NCBI RefSeq assembly: GCF_014211975.1
Contig: NZ_CP060084.1
Location: forward strand, 1 to 64,000
DNA: 64,000 bases
Source of the DNA: Teredinibacter haidensis
GTDB taxonomy: Bacteria; Pseudomonadota; Gammaproteobacteria; Pseudomonadales; Cellvibrionaceae
Direction: 5' to 3'
A model generated the notes under the pieces. That model was not told the origin of the DNA, ran no database searches, and saw only the letters and a program-made list of their open reading frames with translations. Position 1 is the first letter of the stretch; each line of letters opens with the position of its first letter. The position numbers and the translations under genes were made by a program. Positions 17,694-26,432 of this stretch are shown one piece after another.

Positions 17694-18994
17694 TAAAAAG
17701 AATAGCGCTGACAATGCTTGTGCTAAGTTTGTGCTCTTTTGCCAGAGCAGAGTTGATGATCGAAATTACCCAGGGAATGGATAATCCAACGCCAATTGCC
17801 CTAGTGCCTTTCGGTGGCAGCAATGGCCTGCGTGAAGACGTGGCCGCGATAGCCTCGGCAGATTTATTGCGTAGCGGTTTCTTTCGTCCCATTCCGGTAG
17901 CCGATATGCTGCAAATGCCGCAGAAAGAAGCAGATATTTTTTATCGTGACTGGCGCATATTGGGTACAGAGTTTCTTGTCATTGGCAATATGCAGCGCGG
18001 CAGCCAAGTGGATGCGGAGAACCCGAATCAATTTGTGCTCGAATACGCCTTGTACGATGTGTTGGGCCAGCGCAATCTTTTCAAGCGTGTTATTAGTGGC
18101 GGTGAAAGTGAGTTGCGTGATCTGGCGCATAAAGTCAGTGATGCAGTCTATGAAGCCATTACCGGTATCCGCGGCGCTTTCAGTACAAAAATACTTTATA
18201 TAGAAGACTTAAATCGAGCTGGGGCAGGGCGTTACCGCTTAGTGACGGCTGATGCCGATGGAGCACGTGAAAAAGTTTTGTTTTCGTCTCGGGAGCCACT
18301 GCTATCGCCGAGCTGGTCCAGCGATTTGTCGCAGGTTGCTTATGTATCGTTTGAAACCTCGCGCCCGGCAATCTTTCGTCAGAATCTGTTAACGGGTGTT
18401 CGGGAGCAGCTAACAAACTTTCAGGGCCTTAACGGCGCGCCTGCCTGGTCGCCAGATAATAAAACGCTGGCGCTGGTGCTATCCAAAGATGGTAACCCGG
18501 AAATTTATACACTGGAAATCGCAACGCGAAGGTTAACACGTGTAACACGGCATTTTGCGATTGATACCGAGCCGAATTGGACTGCGGATGGTAAAGGTTT
18601 AATATTTACCTCGAATCGTGGCGGTAACCCACAAATTTATCAAATTGGACTTGAATCCGGGCGCATAGAACGCTTAACCTTCGAGGGTGATTACAACGCC
18701 AGACCAAGGGTGTCGCCAGACGGCAAAAGTCTTGTCATGGTTAACCGTTATAAAGGCGTGTTCCATATCGCATGGCAGGATATTGCATCGGGTGATATGC
18801 GCATTCTGACGGAAACGTGGCTTGACGAATCGCCAAGCATAGCGCCTAATGGCGCCATGTTGTTGTACGCTACTCAGTACAATAATAAAGGGGTTCTTGC
18901 TGCTGTATCGATGGATGCAGGAGTGAAATTTAGACTGCCCTCTAAGCAAGGAGATGTAAGGGAGCCTGCGTGGTCTCCTTTCGTTAACGAGTGA
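17690..18994 (+). CDS. tolB: periplasmic beta-propeller protein TolB
   Basis: 434 residues with signal peptide ending in SFARA. N-terminal two-thirds-size domain binds TolA (GMDNPTPIALVPFGG); the C-terminal six-bladed propeller has the repeated SPSWSSDLSQVAYVS, APAWSPDNKTLALVLS, EPNWTADGKGLIFTSNRGG and PRVSPDGKSLVM blades and binds Pal. Standard length and position. Confidence 0.96.
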   Translation: MIKRIALTMLVLSLCSFARAELMIEITQGMDNPTPIALVPFGGSNGLREDVAAIASADLLRSGFFRPIPVADMLQMPQKEADIFYRDWRILGTEFLVIGNMQRGSQVDAENPNQFVLEYALYDVLGQRNLFKRVISGGESELRDLAHKVSDAVYEAITGIRGAFSTKILYIEDLNRAGAGRYRLVTADADGAREKVLFSSREPLLSPSWSSDLSQVAYVSFETSRPAIFRQNLLTGVREQLTNFQGLNGAPAWSPDNKTLALVLSKDGNPEIYTLEIATRRLTRVTRHFAIDTEPNWTADGKGLIFTSNRGGNPQIYQIGLESGRIERLTFEGDYNARPRVSPDGKSLVMVNRYKGVFHIAWQDIASGDMRILTETWLDESPSIAPNGAMLLYATQYNNKGVLAAVSMDAGVKFRLPSKQGDVREPAWSPFVNE

Positions 18995-19047
18995 ACAGGG
19001 TAAGAAACGGGGTTGATACGCTTTACTAACACTTGGGAGTGATAAAA

Positions 19048-19530
19048 ATGACTAACACATTGAAAACCTTTTTAACCTTGATCGCAGTGATTGGCTTGCT
19101 GGCAGGTTGTGCATCTAAAACGACAACTGAAGATGCTCCTGTTGAAGCAACTCCAGAGCCAACACCTGAGCCAATGGTGGTCGCTGATCCTTATGAGGCG
19201 ATCCAGAATCTGGCTACTGTATTCTACTTCGACTTCGACCAGTCTATCCTCAAAGCGGAAGCGCGTTCTGCTCTGATGATTTACGCCGAAGTTCTGAAAG
19301 AAGCTCCCAAGTCTATTCGCTTAGAAGGTCATGCCGATGAGCGCGGTACTCGTGAGTACAACATGGCTTTGGGCGAGCGTCGCGCAAATGCCGTTCGTGA
19401 CTTCCTGGTACTGCAGGGCGTAGATTCTTCTTACATCGAAACAGTTAGTTACGGTGAAGAAAGTCCAGCGGCTATTGGCAGCGGCGATGGTTCATGGTCT
19501 CAAAACCGTCGTGTCGAAATCAAGCTGTAA
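19048..19530 (+). CDS. pal: peptidoglycan-associated lipoprotein Pal
   Basis: 160-residue outer-membrane lipoprotein. Signal peptide with lipobox LLAGC (Cys21), a Pro/Glu-rich linker, then the OmpA-like peptidoglycan-binding domain (VFYFDFDQSIL, LEGHADERGTREYNMALGERRANAV). A TTG at 19033 extends the frame but the ATG at 19048, preceded by GGGAGTG, gives the proper signal peptide. It anchors the outer membrane to peptidoglycan and is recycled by the Tol motor. Confidence 0.96.
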   Translation: MTNTLKTFLTLIAVIGLLAGCASKTTTEDAPVEATPEPTPEPMVVADPYEAIQNLATVFYFDFDQSILKAEARSALMIYAEVLKEAPKSIRLEGHADERGTREYNMALGERRANAVRDFLVLQGVDSSYIETVSYGEESPAAIGSGDGSWSQNRRVEIKL

Positions 19531-19546
19531 TTAGTTACACAAATTG

Positions 19547-20299
19547 ATGATATTAAAATCACTCGCAGCCGCTATCGTTTTGGTAGCGGCTTCTTCCGTT
19601 TTTGCGCAGGTAGAAGTTGTCGATCGCTCTCCCGCCGGCGTATCTCGGATGCCGCCCCCGATGACGACTCCACCGCCGCCTAATAATTCGGCTCAGCAGG
19701 CTGGCGAACTTTATTACCAGTTGCAGGTATTGCAGCAGGAGGTTCTGGAGTTGCGCGGTATGATCGAGCTGCAGGCGCATGAGATTAAGCGTCTGAAGCA
19801 GCAGCGCCTGGATGATTATCTGGACCTGGATCGACGTTTGAGCGCATTGGGACAAGGTAAGCAGGTTACTTCGGCTGGGGATGCCGTGGTTCCAGAAGCT
19901 GCTCAAGCGGCTCCTGCACCGGAAGAAGAGATTCGTCACTATCGCGCTGCTATTGACCTGGTCTTAAAAAAGCAGCAATACGATACCGCTATTGTGGAGC
20001 TGAAAAAGCATCTAGCAACTTATCCCCAAGGGCGTTATGCGGCTAATGCCACCTATTGGTTAGGTGAGATTTACCTACTGAAAGGTGAGCTGGAACAGTC
20101 GCGGCAATGGTTCAGCCAGCTACTGGCAGATTTTCCTGGGCACCGCAAAGTGCCGGATGGCAAGTTCAAGCTGGGCAAGGTTTATCATTTAATGGGTGAT
20201 GAAGCTCAGGCTCGCGCACTACTGAATGAGGTGGCCGCCTCCTCGACGGGAGCGTCTAAGCTAGCTAAAAGCTATCTACGAGAACACTTCGGTCCATAA
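19547..20299 (+). CDS. cpoB: cell division coordinator CpoB (YbgF)
   Basis: 250-residue periplasmic protein: signal peptide ending SVFAQ, a coiled-coil trimerisation region (about 50-100, QQAGELYYQLQVLQQEVLELRGMI), and three TPR-like repeats (RHYRAAIDLVLKKQQYD, YAANATYWLGEIYLLKGE, KFKLGKVYHLMGDEAQA). In E. coli it links Tol assembly with PBP1B peptidoglycan synthesis. A TTG precedes the chosen ATG by one codon. Last of the tol-pal genes before queE. Confidence 0.94.
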   Translation: MILKSLAAAIVLVAASSVFAQVEVVDRSPAGVSRMPPPMTTPPPPNNSAQQAGELYYQLQVLQQEVLELRGMIELQAHEIKRLKQQRLDDYLDLDRRLSALGQGKQVTSAGDAVVPEAAQAAPAPEEEIRHYRAAIDLVLKKQQYDTAIVELKKHLATYPQGRYAANATYWLGEIYLLKGELEQSRQWFSQLLADFPGHRKVPDGKFKLGKVYHLMGDEAQARALLNEVAASSTGASKLAKSYLREHFGP

Positions 20300-20388
20300 G
20301 CCTCCCAAAACCGCTGTAATCAGCTACACTCGCTGTTTGCGGCGGTATTCGCTAAAATCCCGCTCCCTATCTTTACCTTGAGTCGTCA

Positions 20389-21039
20389 ATGAACGATAAC
20401 AGTCTTCGTATTACCGAAATTTTTTATTCGCTGCAGGGTGAAGCCCGAACGGTGGGGTGTCCCACCGTCTTTGTGCGCCTAACTGGCTGCCCTTTGCGTT
20501 GCGTCTACTGTGACTCAGAATATGCCTTCTTCGGCGGTGAGCGCAAAACCTTCGCCGAGGTAGCCGAGCAGGTCTCCCGTTATCAGCCACAGCATGTATG
20601 TGTTACGGGGGGTGAGCCTCTAGCACAGCCAGCGTGTCTGTTGTTATTGACGTATTTGTGCGATCTTGGTTATCAGGTGTCGTTGGAAACCAGCGGTGCT
20701 ATGGATATTAGTGGTGTGGATTCGCGTGTTAGCATTGTGATGGATTTAAAAACACCGGCTTCCGGCGAGCAGGACAAAAACCGCTATGAGAACATTGCGT
20801 TTCTAAAGCAGAAAGATCAGGTTAAATTTGTTATCTGCGACGAGCAGGATTATCAATGGTCTCGCTTTAAAATTGATGAATATCAGCTGGTTGCATGCGT
20901 TGGCGAGGTATTGTTCTCACCTAGTTTTGAGCAAGTGAGGCCTGTGGAATTGGCTGAGTGGATTTTGCGGGACAGGCTTAAAGTCAGGTTTCAGTTACAA
21001 TTACATAAACAATTATGGGGAGAAAAGCCCGGTGTCTAA
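20389..21039 (+). CDS. queE: 7-carboxy-7-deazaguanine synthase QueE
   Basis: 216-residue radical-SAM enzyme of queuosine synthesis, converting 6-carboxytetrahydropterin to 7-carboxy-7-deazaguanine. The iron-sulphur cysteines are in GCPLRCVYCDSEY (Cys34, Cys38, Cys41) and SAM-binding GGEP is present (VTGGEPLAQ). It overlaps queC by 8 bases. Confidence 0.95.
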   Translation: MNDNSLRITEIFYSLQGEARTVGCPTVFVRLTGCPLRCVYCDSEYAFFGGERKTFAEVAEQVSRYQPQHVCVTGGEPLAQPACLLLLTYLCDLGYQVSLETSGAMDISGVDSRVSIVMDLKTPASGEQDKNRYENIAFLKQKDQVKFVICDEQDYQWSRFKIDEYQLVACVGEVLFSPSFEQVRPVELAEWILRDRLKVRFQLQLHKQLWGEKPGV

Positions 21040-21712
21040 AAAAGCCGTTGTCCTTGTTTCCGGGGGGCTAGATTCAACCACCGTACTGGCGATGGCCAGA
21101 GATTTAGGGTATGAGTGTTACACCCTTTGTTTTGATTATGGCCAGCGCCATTCCGCGGAGCTAAAGGCTGCAGAAAAGGTATCGGCAACATTGGGGGCCG
21201 TTGAGCACAAGGTTATTAAGCTGGATCTACGTGCAATTGGTGGATCCGCATTGACCGATGATGATATATCGGTTCCTGAAGCAGAGACCGTGGGTATTCC
21301 TGTTACCTACGTGCCCGCACGCAATACAATTTTCCTGTCCATCGCCTTGGGGTGGGCTGAAGTTCTTGAGGCGGAATCGATCTTTATTGGTGTGAACGCG
21401 GTTGATTATTCGGGTTATCCCGATTGTCGTCCAGAATATATCAAGGCTTACCAGCTAATGGCTGCGTTGGCGACCCGGGTGGGGGTAGAAGGCAAGCCTG
21501 TCTCTATTAAAACGCCGTTAATAGAGCTTTCCAAAGCCGATATTATTACCCAGGGCTACGCTTTAAGGGTTGATTACGGTTTAACGGTTAGCTGCTACCA
21601 GGCTGACGCAGCCGGTCACGCTTGTGGTAAATGTGATAGTTGCCGGTTGCGCAGCAGAGGTTTTTTGGATGCTGGAGTGGATGATCCGACGATCTACCAG
21701 CGTATTAACTAA
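21032..21712 (+). CDS. queC: 7-cyano-7-deazaguanine synthase QueC
   Basis: 226-residue ATP-dependent ligase giving preQ0, the step after QueE. Starts at GTG. Seen: P-loop SGGLDSTT (10-17) and the four zinc cysteines (188, 198, 201, 204) in SCYQADAAGHACGKCDSC. queE-queC after cpoB is the normal Pseudomonas-type order. Confidence 0.96.
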   Translation: MSKKAVVLVSGGLDSTTVLAMARDLGYECYTLCFDYGQRHSAELKAAEKVSATLGAVEHKVIKLDLRAIGGSALTDDDISVPEAETVGIPVTYVPARNTIFLSIALGWAEVLEAESIFIGVNAVDYSGYPDCRPEYIKAYQLMAALATRVGVEGKPVSIKTPLIELSKADIITQGYALRVDYGLTVSCYQADAAGHACGKCDSCRLRSRGFLDAGVDDPTIYQRIN

Positions 21713-21740
21713 AGTTTATGAAATAAATGTAAAAAAGCTC

Positions 21741-21768
21741 TTGAGTTTTCAGGGCAAATCATTAATAT
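21741..21768 (+). promoter_or_regulatory. candidate sigma-70 promoter of tRNA-Lys
   Basis: TTGAGT and TAATAT separated by 16 bases, about 65 bases before the tRNA. Between them and the tRNA lies a G+C-rich segment that can fold (TTTCGGG...CCCGAAA), probably removed during 5' processing. Confidence 0.45.
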
Positions 21769-21834
21769 GTGCGCCTCTTTCGGGGGTGAGCTGATTCAGC
21801 CGCCGGAGCCCGAAAAACAGTATTTGAGCTTTTA

Positions 21835-21910
21835 GGGTCGTTAGCTCAGTTGGTAGAGCAGTTGGCTTTTAACCAATTGGTCACTGGTTCGAATCCAGTA
21901 CGACCCACCA
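21835..21910 (+). tRNA. tRNA-Lys (anticodon UUU)
   Basis: 76-base cloverleaf with encoded CCA. Acceptor GGGTCGT pairs with ACGACCC; D arm GCTC/GAGC; anticodon arm TTGG-CTTTTAA-CCAA with anticodon TTT at 21868-21870; T arm CTGGTTCGAATCCAG. Confidence 0.98.
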
Positions 21911-21920
21911 TCCAAAAAAA

Positions 21921-21944
21921 GGGAACATTTATGTTCCCTTTTTT
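21921..21944 (+). terminator. terminator of tRNA-Lys
   Basis: GGGAACAT-TT-ATGTTCCC followed by six T (preceded by seven A, so usable in both directions), 10 bases after the tRNA. Confidence 0.9.
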
Positions 21945-22018
21945 GCTATTTGTCTTTATGGATTTTAACCGCTGAAAGGCGTAGCCTGAAGTTAGAGTAA
22001 TGCAGTAGAGGCTCTCAT

Positions 22019-23086
22019 ATGTCCGATCAAACCGAACACTCGCAAAGCGCTGAAGGGGTGGTGAAAGCCTATCTCGATGTCGCATTGGCAGCGCCTCACC
22101 AAAAACCTGTTAATAGCGATCAGTTGGTTCTGCAGATCAAGGCAGCGCTCAAACAGCATAATGCCGTTTTGGTTGCTCATTACTACACCTCGCCCGAGAT
22201 TCAGGAGCTGGCCGAAGCCACCGGTGGTTGCGTAGCCGACTCTCTGGAGATGGCTCGCTTTGGACGGAGCCATCAAGCTCAAACATTGGTTGTGGCGGGT
22301 GTGAAGTTTATGGGGGAAACAGCGAAAATCCTGTCGCCGGAAAAGCGTGTTTTTATGCCAACGCTGGAAGCGACTTGTTCGTTGGATATTGGCTGCCCTG
22401 CGGATGAATTTTCGGCTTTCTGTGATCAGCATTCGGATCGTACAGTGGTTGTTTATGCGAATACTTCTGCTGCGGTAAAAGCTCGTGCAGACTGGGTGGT
22501 AACGTCTAGCATTGCGGTGGACGTAGTCGATTATCTCGACAGCAAGGGCGAAAAAATTCTATGGGCGCCGGATAAGTATCTGGGCAATTATGTGGCTGAG
22601 CAGACCGGTGCCGACATGCTGCTGTGGAATGGTTCCTGTATCGTTCATGAAGAGTTTAAGGCTCGTGGTATCGAAGACCTTAAAAAACTCTATCCCGAAG
22701 CCGCTGTGCTGGTTCACCCTGAGTCGCCAAAGCCCGTCGTGGCCCTTGCTGATGCGGTGGGTTCGACCAGTCAGCTGATTGAAGCGGCGCGCACACTACC
22801 TAACCCCTCTTTTATAGTGGCAACTGATCAGGGCATTTTTTACAAAATGCAGCAGGCTTGTCCGGATAAGCAATTGATGGTCGCGCCTACCGCTGGCAGT
22901 GGCGCCACCTGTCGAAGCTGTGCCAACTGCCCATGGATGGCGATGAACGAGCTTGAGAATCTCGCTCAGCTTGTGGGAGATTTTGAAAATGAGCACGCTC
23001 GTCATTGTGAAGTCTTCGTCGACTCAGTATTGGCAGAAAAGGCCATGATTCCCCTACAGCGTATGCTGGGCTTTCAGAAAGCTTAA
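22019..23086 (+). CDS. nadA: quinolinate synthase NadA
   Basis: 355-residue [4Fe-4S] enzyme that condenses iminoaspartate with dihydroxyacetone phosphate to quinolinate in NAD biosynthesis. Seen: VLVAHYYTSPEIQELAEATGG, the FMGETAKILSPEKRVFMP core, and cysteine-rich ATCSLDIGCP and GATCRSCANCPWMAMN supplying cluster ligands. Length is typical. nadB is not in the window. Confidence 0.96.
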   Translation: MSDQTEHSQSAEGVVKAYLDVALAAPHQKPVNSDQLVLQIKAALKQHNAVLVAHYYTSPEIQELAEATGGCVADSLEMARFGRSHQAQTLVVAGVKFMGETAKILSPEKRVFMPTLEATCSLDIGCPADEFSAFCDQHSDRTVVVYANTSAAVKARADWVVTSSIAVDVVDYLDSKGEKILWAPDKYLGNYVAEQTGADMLLWNGSCIVHEEFKARGIEDLKKLYPEAAVLVHPESPKPVVALADAVGSTSQLIEAARTLPNPSFIVATDQGIFYKMQQACPDKQLMVAPTAGSGATCRSCANCPWMAMNELENLAQLVGDFENEHARHCEVFVDSVLAEKAMIPLQRMLGFQKA

Positions 23087-23240
23087 CTCCATTCTTCAAT
23101 ACTTCCTCTAGCGTTATGTGAGATATCTGCTCTGCAGCCTATTTTAAGGTAAATGCCCTTGTATCTTTTACCTAGTTTTATAAAGGTTATTAGGATGAGT
23201 GTTTTTCATATTCGAGGCGCATAGCAGTTATATTGTTTTT
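23087..23240. other. intergenic region after nadA
   Basis: No gene. Holds a single copy of the 9-mer TTAGGATGA at 23190-23198, which recurs as an inverted pair at 23241-23271 in front of the leuA promoter. Confidence 0.4.
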
Positions 23241-23271
23241 TCATCCTAATATCATCTAAATGTTAGGATGA
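23241..23271. promoter_or_regulatory. inverted repeat upstream of leuA promoter
   Basis: TCATCCTAA (23241-23249) and its exact complement TTAGGATGA (23263-23271), 13 bases apart, ending four bases before the -35 box. This is where an activator would bind. A third half-site lies at 23190-23198, 73 bases from the last one. The protein that binds it is unknown. Confidence 0.6.
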
Positions 23272-23274
23272 ATA

Positions 23275-23303
23275 TTGATATGTTTCACTATAGCTCCTAG
23301 AAT
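23275..23303 (+). promoter_or_regulatory. sigma-70 promoter of leuA
   Basis: TTGATA and TAGAAT with a 17-base spacer, each one base from consensus. Transcription should start near 23310, about 30 bases before the leader-peptide ATG and 230 bases before leuA. Confidence 0.75.
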
Positions 23304-23340
23304 CCCTTCCACTCACTGGCTCTTCTTAAGGCTCACAGAT

Positions 23341-23424
23341 ATGTCAACAGTTGTTCAGCGGCACCACACTTCGGTTCGTATTCAGCGTGCGCTGTTGTTA
23401 TGCCCGTTATTTTTACTGCCTTAG
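23341..23424 (+). CDS. putative leucine-rich leader peptide of leuA
   Basis: 27-codon frame between the leuA promoter and leuA. It begins MSTVVQRHH and ends LLLCPLFLLP then TAG: six leucine codons (CTG, TTG, TTA, TTA, TTA, CTG) in the last ten sense codons. This is the pattern of leucine attenuation leaders, in which ribosome stalling at leucine codons changes folding of the following RNA. AAGG lies 12 bases upstream of the ATG. The 117 bases from its stop to leuA hold a hairpin TGCTGG/CCGGCA near 23507-23523, close to the leuA ribosome site, but no T-rich terminator, so control might act on translation. Too short for most gene finders. Confidence 0.6.
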   Translation: MSTVVQRHHTSVRIQRALLLCPLFLLP

Positions 23425-23540
23425 CGCAACTTCGTAACAACTTTCCCACTAATTATAAGCTTACTTTTCCCTGTTGAGCTTACCGCTCGAAGAAATGTAA
23501 CCGCATTGCTGGCGATCCCGGCAGGCGATAGGAGAAAAAC

Positions 23541-25088
23541 ATGAATAAAGAAAAACTCGTAATTTTCGACACCACGCTGCGCGATGGCGAGCAAAGTCCG
23601 GGTGCAAGTATGACCCGTGAAGAAAAAGTACGTATTGCCAAAATGTTGGAGAAAATGCATGTCGATGTGATTGAGGCGGGCTTTGCTATTGCCAGCCAGG
23701 GCGATTTCGAGGCGGTAAAAGCGGTTGCTGATACGGTAAAGGACTCCACTGTATGCAGTCTTGCTCGCGCCATCGATACCGATATTGATCGAGCGGCAGA
23801 AGCTCTAAAGGGGGCGAATTCTTCGCGTATTCATACCTTTATTGCCACCTCCCCGATTCATATGAAGTACAAGCTGAAAATGGATCCTGAGCGCGTACTG
23901 GCTCAAGCGATTCACGCCGTAAAGCGCGCGCGTAATTACACTGATAATGTAGAGTTCTCTCTGGAGGACGGCAGTCGCTCTGAATTCGATTTTATGTGCC
24001 GTATAACTGAAGCCGCTATCGCAGCTGGGGCGACGACCATTAACGTGCCGGATACCGTTGGCTATGGTGAGCCGGGCGAATATGGCGCAATGTTTAAACG
24101 TTTGATCGAAAGCGTACCAAACGCAGACAAGGCTATTTTTTCCACGCACTGCCACAACGATCTGGGGCTTGCTGTGGCCAATTCCCTTTCGGCGGTTATG
24201 AATGGCGTGCGCCAAGTAGAATGTACTATCAACGGTCTTGGGGAGCGCGCAGGTAATGCTTCGCTGGAAGAGATCGTTATGGCGGTGCGTACCCGCAGGG
24301 ATATTTTTCCGGTCCATACAGGTATTAACGCTGAGCACATTGTGCCTACTTCGCGTCTGGTATCTTCTATTACTGGCTTTCCTGTTCAGCCAAACAAGGC
24401 CATTGTGGGGGCTAATGCCTTTGCTCACGAGTCTGGCATTCATCAGGATGGCGTACTCAAGCATCGCGAGACCTACGAAATCATGCGTGCGGAAGATGTG
24501 GGCTGGAATACCAATAAAATTGTACTGGGTAAGCACTCTGGGCGCGCAGCGGTGAAAGCGCGCTTCGAAGCGCTGGGGATTGTGTTTGATAACCAGGACG
24601 CGCTGAACCAAGCCTTTGCACGCTTTAAGGATCTCGCTGATAAAAAGCACGAAATCTTCGATGAAGACCTCCATGCGCTGGTGTCAGCCAAAGGTAGCGA
24701 GAATATGGAGGAAACCTACCTGTTAGTGGATATGGAAGTTTGCTCCAAAACTGGCGTTAAGCCGGTCGCGAAGCTGACGCTGCAGGTGAGGGGCGAGGAT
24801 TCTGTAGCCGAGTCGGAAGGTAGTGGCCCGGTAGATGCAGCCTATAAAGCGATCGAGAGCGTGGTGAAAAGCAACGCTGATCTCCTGCTCTACTCAGTTA
24901 ATGCCATTACCCAGGGTACCGACTCCCAGGGAGAGGTCACGGTGCGGCTGGAGCGTGATGGTCATATTGTTAATGGCATAGGCTCTGATACTGATATCGT
25001 TAAGGCTTCAGTGAAGGCTTACCTGCATGCACTTAATCTGATTGCGTCCAAAAACAAGCGCTCGCACCCTCAGCGCGACGGTGTGTAG
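23541..25088 (+). CDS. leuA: 2-isopropylmalate synthase LeuA
   Basis: 515-residue enzyme for the first committed leucine step (acetyl-CoA plus 2-ketoisovalerate). Seen: FDTTLRDGEQSPGASM metal/substrate motif, STHCHNDLGLAVANS with the metal-binding histidines, GLGERAGNASLEEI, HESGIHQDG, and a C-terminal LeuA regulatory domain (about 390-515) that usually confers leucine feedback inhibition. Ribosome site AGGAG lies 8-12 bases before the ATG. Control by the upstream leader peptide is proposed. leuB, leuC and leuD are not adjacent. Confidence 0.96.
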   Translation: MNKEKLVIFDTTLRDGEQSPGASMTREEKVRIAKMLEKMHVDVIEAGFAIASQGDFEAVKAVADTVKDSTVCSLARAIDTDIDRAAEALKGANSSRIHTFIATSPIHMKYKLKMDPERVLAQAIHAVKRARNYTDNVEFSLEDGSRSEFDFMCRITEAAIAAGATTINVPDTVGYGEPGEYGAMFKRLIESVPNADKAIFSTHCHNDLGLAVANSLSAVMNGVRQVECTINGLGERAGNASLEEIVMAVRTRRDIFPVHTGINAEHIVPTSRLVSSITGFPVQPNKAIVGANAFAHESGIHQDGVLKHRETYEIMRAEDVGWNTNKIVLGKHSGRAAVKARFEALGIVFDNQDALNQAFARFKDLADKKHEIFDEDLHALVSAKGSENMEETYLLVDMEVCSKTGVKPVAKLTLQVRGEDSVAESEGSGPVDAAYKAIESVVKSNADLLLYSVNAITQGTDSQGEVTVRLERDGHIVNGIGSDTDIVKASVKAYLHALNLIASKNKRSHPQRDGV

Positions 25089-25138
25089 CGATTGCTTAGG
25101 GTTTGGTTATCGCGCTGCCAAAGGGTAAACTGCCGAGC

Positions 25139-25927
25139 ATGAATGAACGTCAGCGCATGCAGTATATGGAAGCAATGGGTATCGACATGTTCGTGCCCCG
25201 CTTCACACTTCCTCAGGCTCAGATATCTCAATTGTGTGAGCTACCTGAATTTCCTGCCAATCAAGAATCGCCGCCATTACCCGTTATTGATGATCGAGCC
25301 GGTTTGCGCACAGCGAAAGCGATTGGCGGCTTGCTGGAAGAGAGCCGGCTGGTCGATCAGCTAGTAGCTGCGCCTGTTTCAACAACAGAAGTCGTCGAGC
25401 CCGAAAAGCAAGTTTTTACGGAACCTTCAGTCGATGCGGGTATCCAACAGGCGGCCGAATTTACATTGGATTTGTGGCGAGTTAGTGAGCATTTACTTGT
25501 TATGGACGCCAGGAAAGTGGGGGCGGCTTTACCCACAGAAGCTTTACTTAGTAATATTTTACGGGCCTGCGGACAGCAAGGTGCCCCAGCGGTGGCGGAT
25601 ACGCTGAGATGGCCGTTGACAGACTTGCCGGGTAAGCCTAAAAGCTGGGCTGCGGCAAGGGAAATGGTGGCGTCTTTTCTGGAAGGAAAGCTACTTTCGC
25701 GACCGGTAACCACGATGATGTTGTTTGGCGAGGAGAGCTTTCGGGTTTTGTCTGCGGTGGAGCCGGGTGTTCAGGCTTACCAAAGCGCACTCTATGAGAG
25801 GGTCTCTATAGACTCCTTCGCCGCTGATGCTTTGGTGTTTCCCAGTCTTGCGCAGCTATTACATCAGCCTGCGCTTAAAAAAAATGTTTGGCAAAGCTTG
25901 TTGAAGTACGGGCTGGCCCTTTGTTAA
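25139..25927 (+). CDS. conserved protein of unknown function between leuA and rimI
   Basis: 262 residues starting MNERQRMQYMEAMGIDMFVPRF; the frame is open further upstream to 25103 but this start is the natural N-terminus. No signal peptide or membrane helix. Proteins with this type of opening sit upstream of rimI in pseudomonads and relatives and remain uncharacterised; I cannot assign a function. The middle part (about 80-120) is low in conserved motifs, the C-terminal half contains PLTDLPGKPKSWAAAREMVASFLEGKLL. rimI follows after 13 bases, so the two are co-transcribed. Confidence 0.75.
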   Translation: MNERQRMQYMEAMGIDMFVPRFTLPQAQISQLCELPEFPANQESPPLPVIDDRAGLRTAKAIGGLLEESRLVDQLVAAPVSTTEVVEPEKQVFTEPSVDAGIQQAAEFTLDLWRVSEHLLVMDARKVGAALPTEALLSNILRACGQQGAPAVADTLRWPLTDLPGKPKSWAAAREMVASFLEGKLLSRPVTTMMLFGEESFRVLSAVEPGVQAYQSALYERVSIDSFAADALVFPSLAQLLHQPALKKNVWQSLLKYGLALC

Positions 25928-25940
25928 AAGGTACTAGCTT

Positions 25941-26432
25941 TTGGCTTTAGATCTTAAAAGTGACTTCGACTTGCCGGACGGTGCTGCCTGCCAGCTGCGC
26001 AACTTTGATGACTCCCACCTGCAGGCCATTCTGGCGCTTGAGAAGCGATCCAACCCTCACCCCTGGAGTGAGCGGAATTTTCAGGATTCCATTGCCAATA
26101 GCCATATTTGCATTGGTGTTCAGACTAACGAAGAATGGGTGGCGTTGGCGGTGTTCTCCATAGCTTCTGGTGACGCAGAGCTACTGATAATCTCGGTTGA
26201 TCCCTTGTGGCAGGGGCGGGGTGTTGCGAGCAGGATGCTGGAGTTAATGGGGGAGGTTTTGGAGGATTTTGCTGCAGAGCTGTTTCTGGAGGTGCGGGCA
26301 TCAAACGAAGCCGCGATTCACCTGTATGATAAATGCGGCTTCAACTGTCTTGGTGTGCGCCCTGCATACTACCCTGCAGATCGGGGCAGAGAAGATGCCC
26401 ATATATACGGCAAATCTCTGCGTATCGGTTAA
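25941..26432 (+). CDS. rimI: ribosomal-protein-S18-type alanine N-acetyltransferase RimI
   Basis: 163-residue GNAT acetyltransferase; acetyl-CoA motif VDPLWQGRGVASRMLELMGEV and the later EVRASNEAAIHLYDKCGF are typical of RimI. It acetylates the N-terminal alanine of S18. Start is TTG at 25941 with AAGG about nine bases upstream. Its 3' end overlaps the convergent PEP-CTERM gene by four bases. Confidence 0.88.
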   Translation: MALDLKSDFDLPDGAACQLRNFDDSHLQAILALEKRSNPHPWSERNFQDSIANSHICIGVQTNEEWVALAVFSIASGDAELLIISVDPLWQGRGVASRMLELMGEVLEDFAAELFLEVRASNEAAIHLYDKCGFNCLGVRPAYYPADRGREDAHIYGKSLRIG

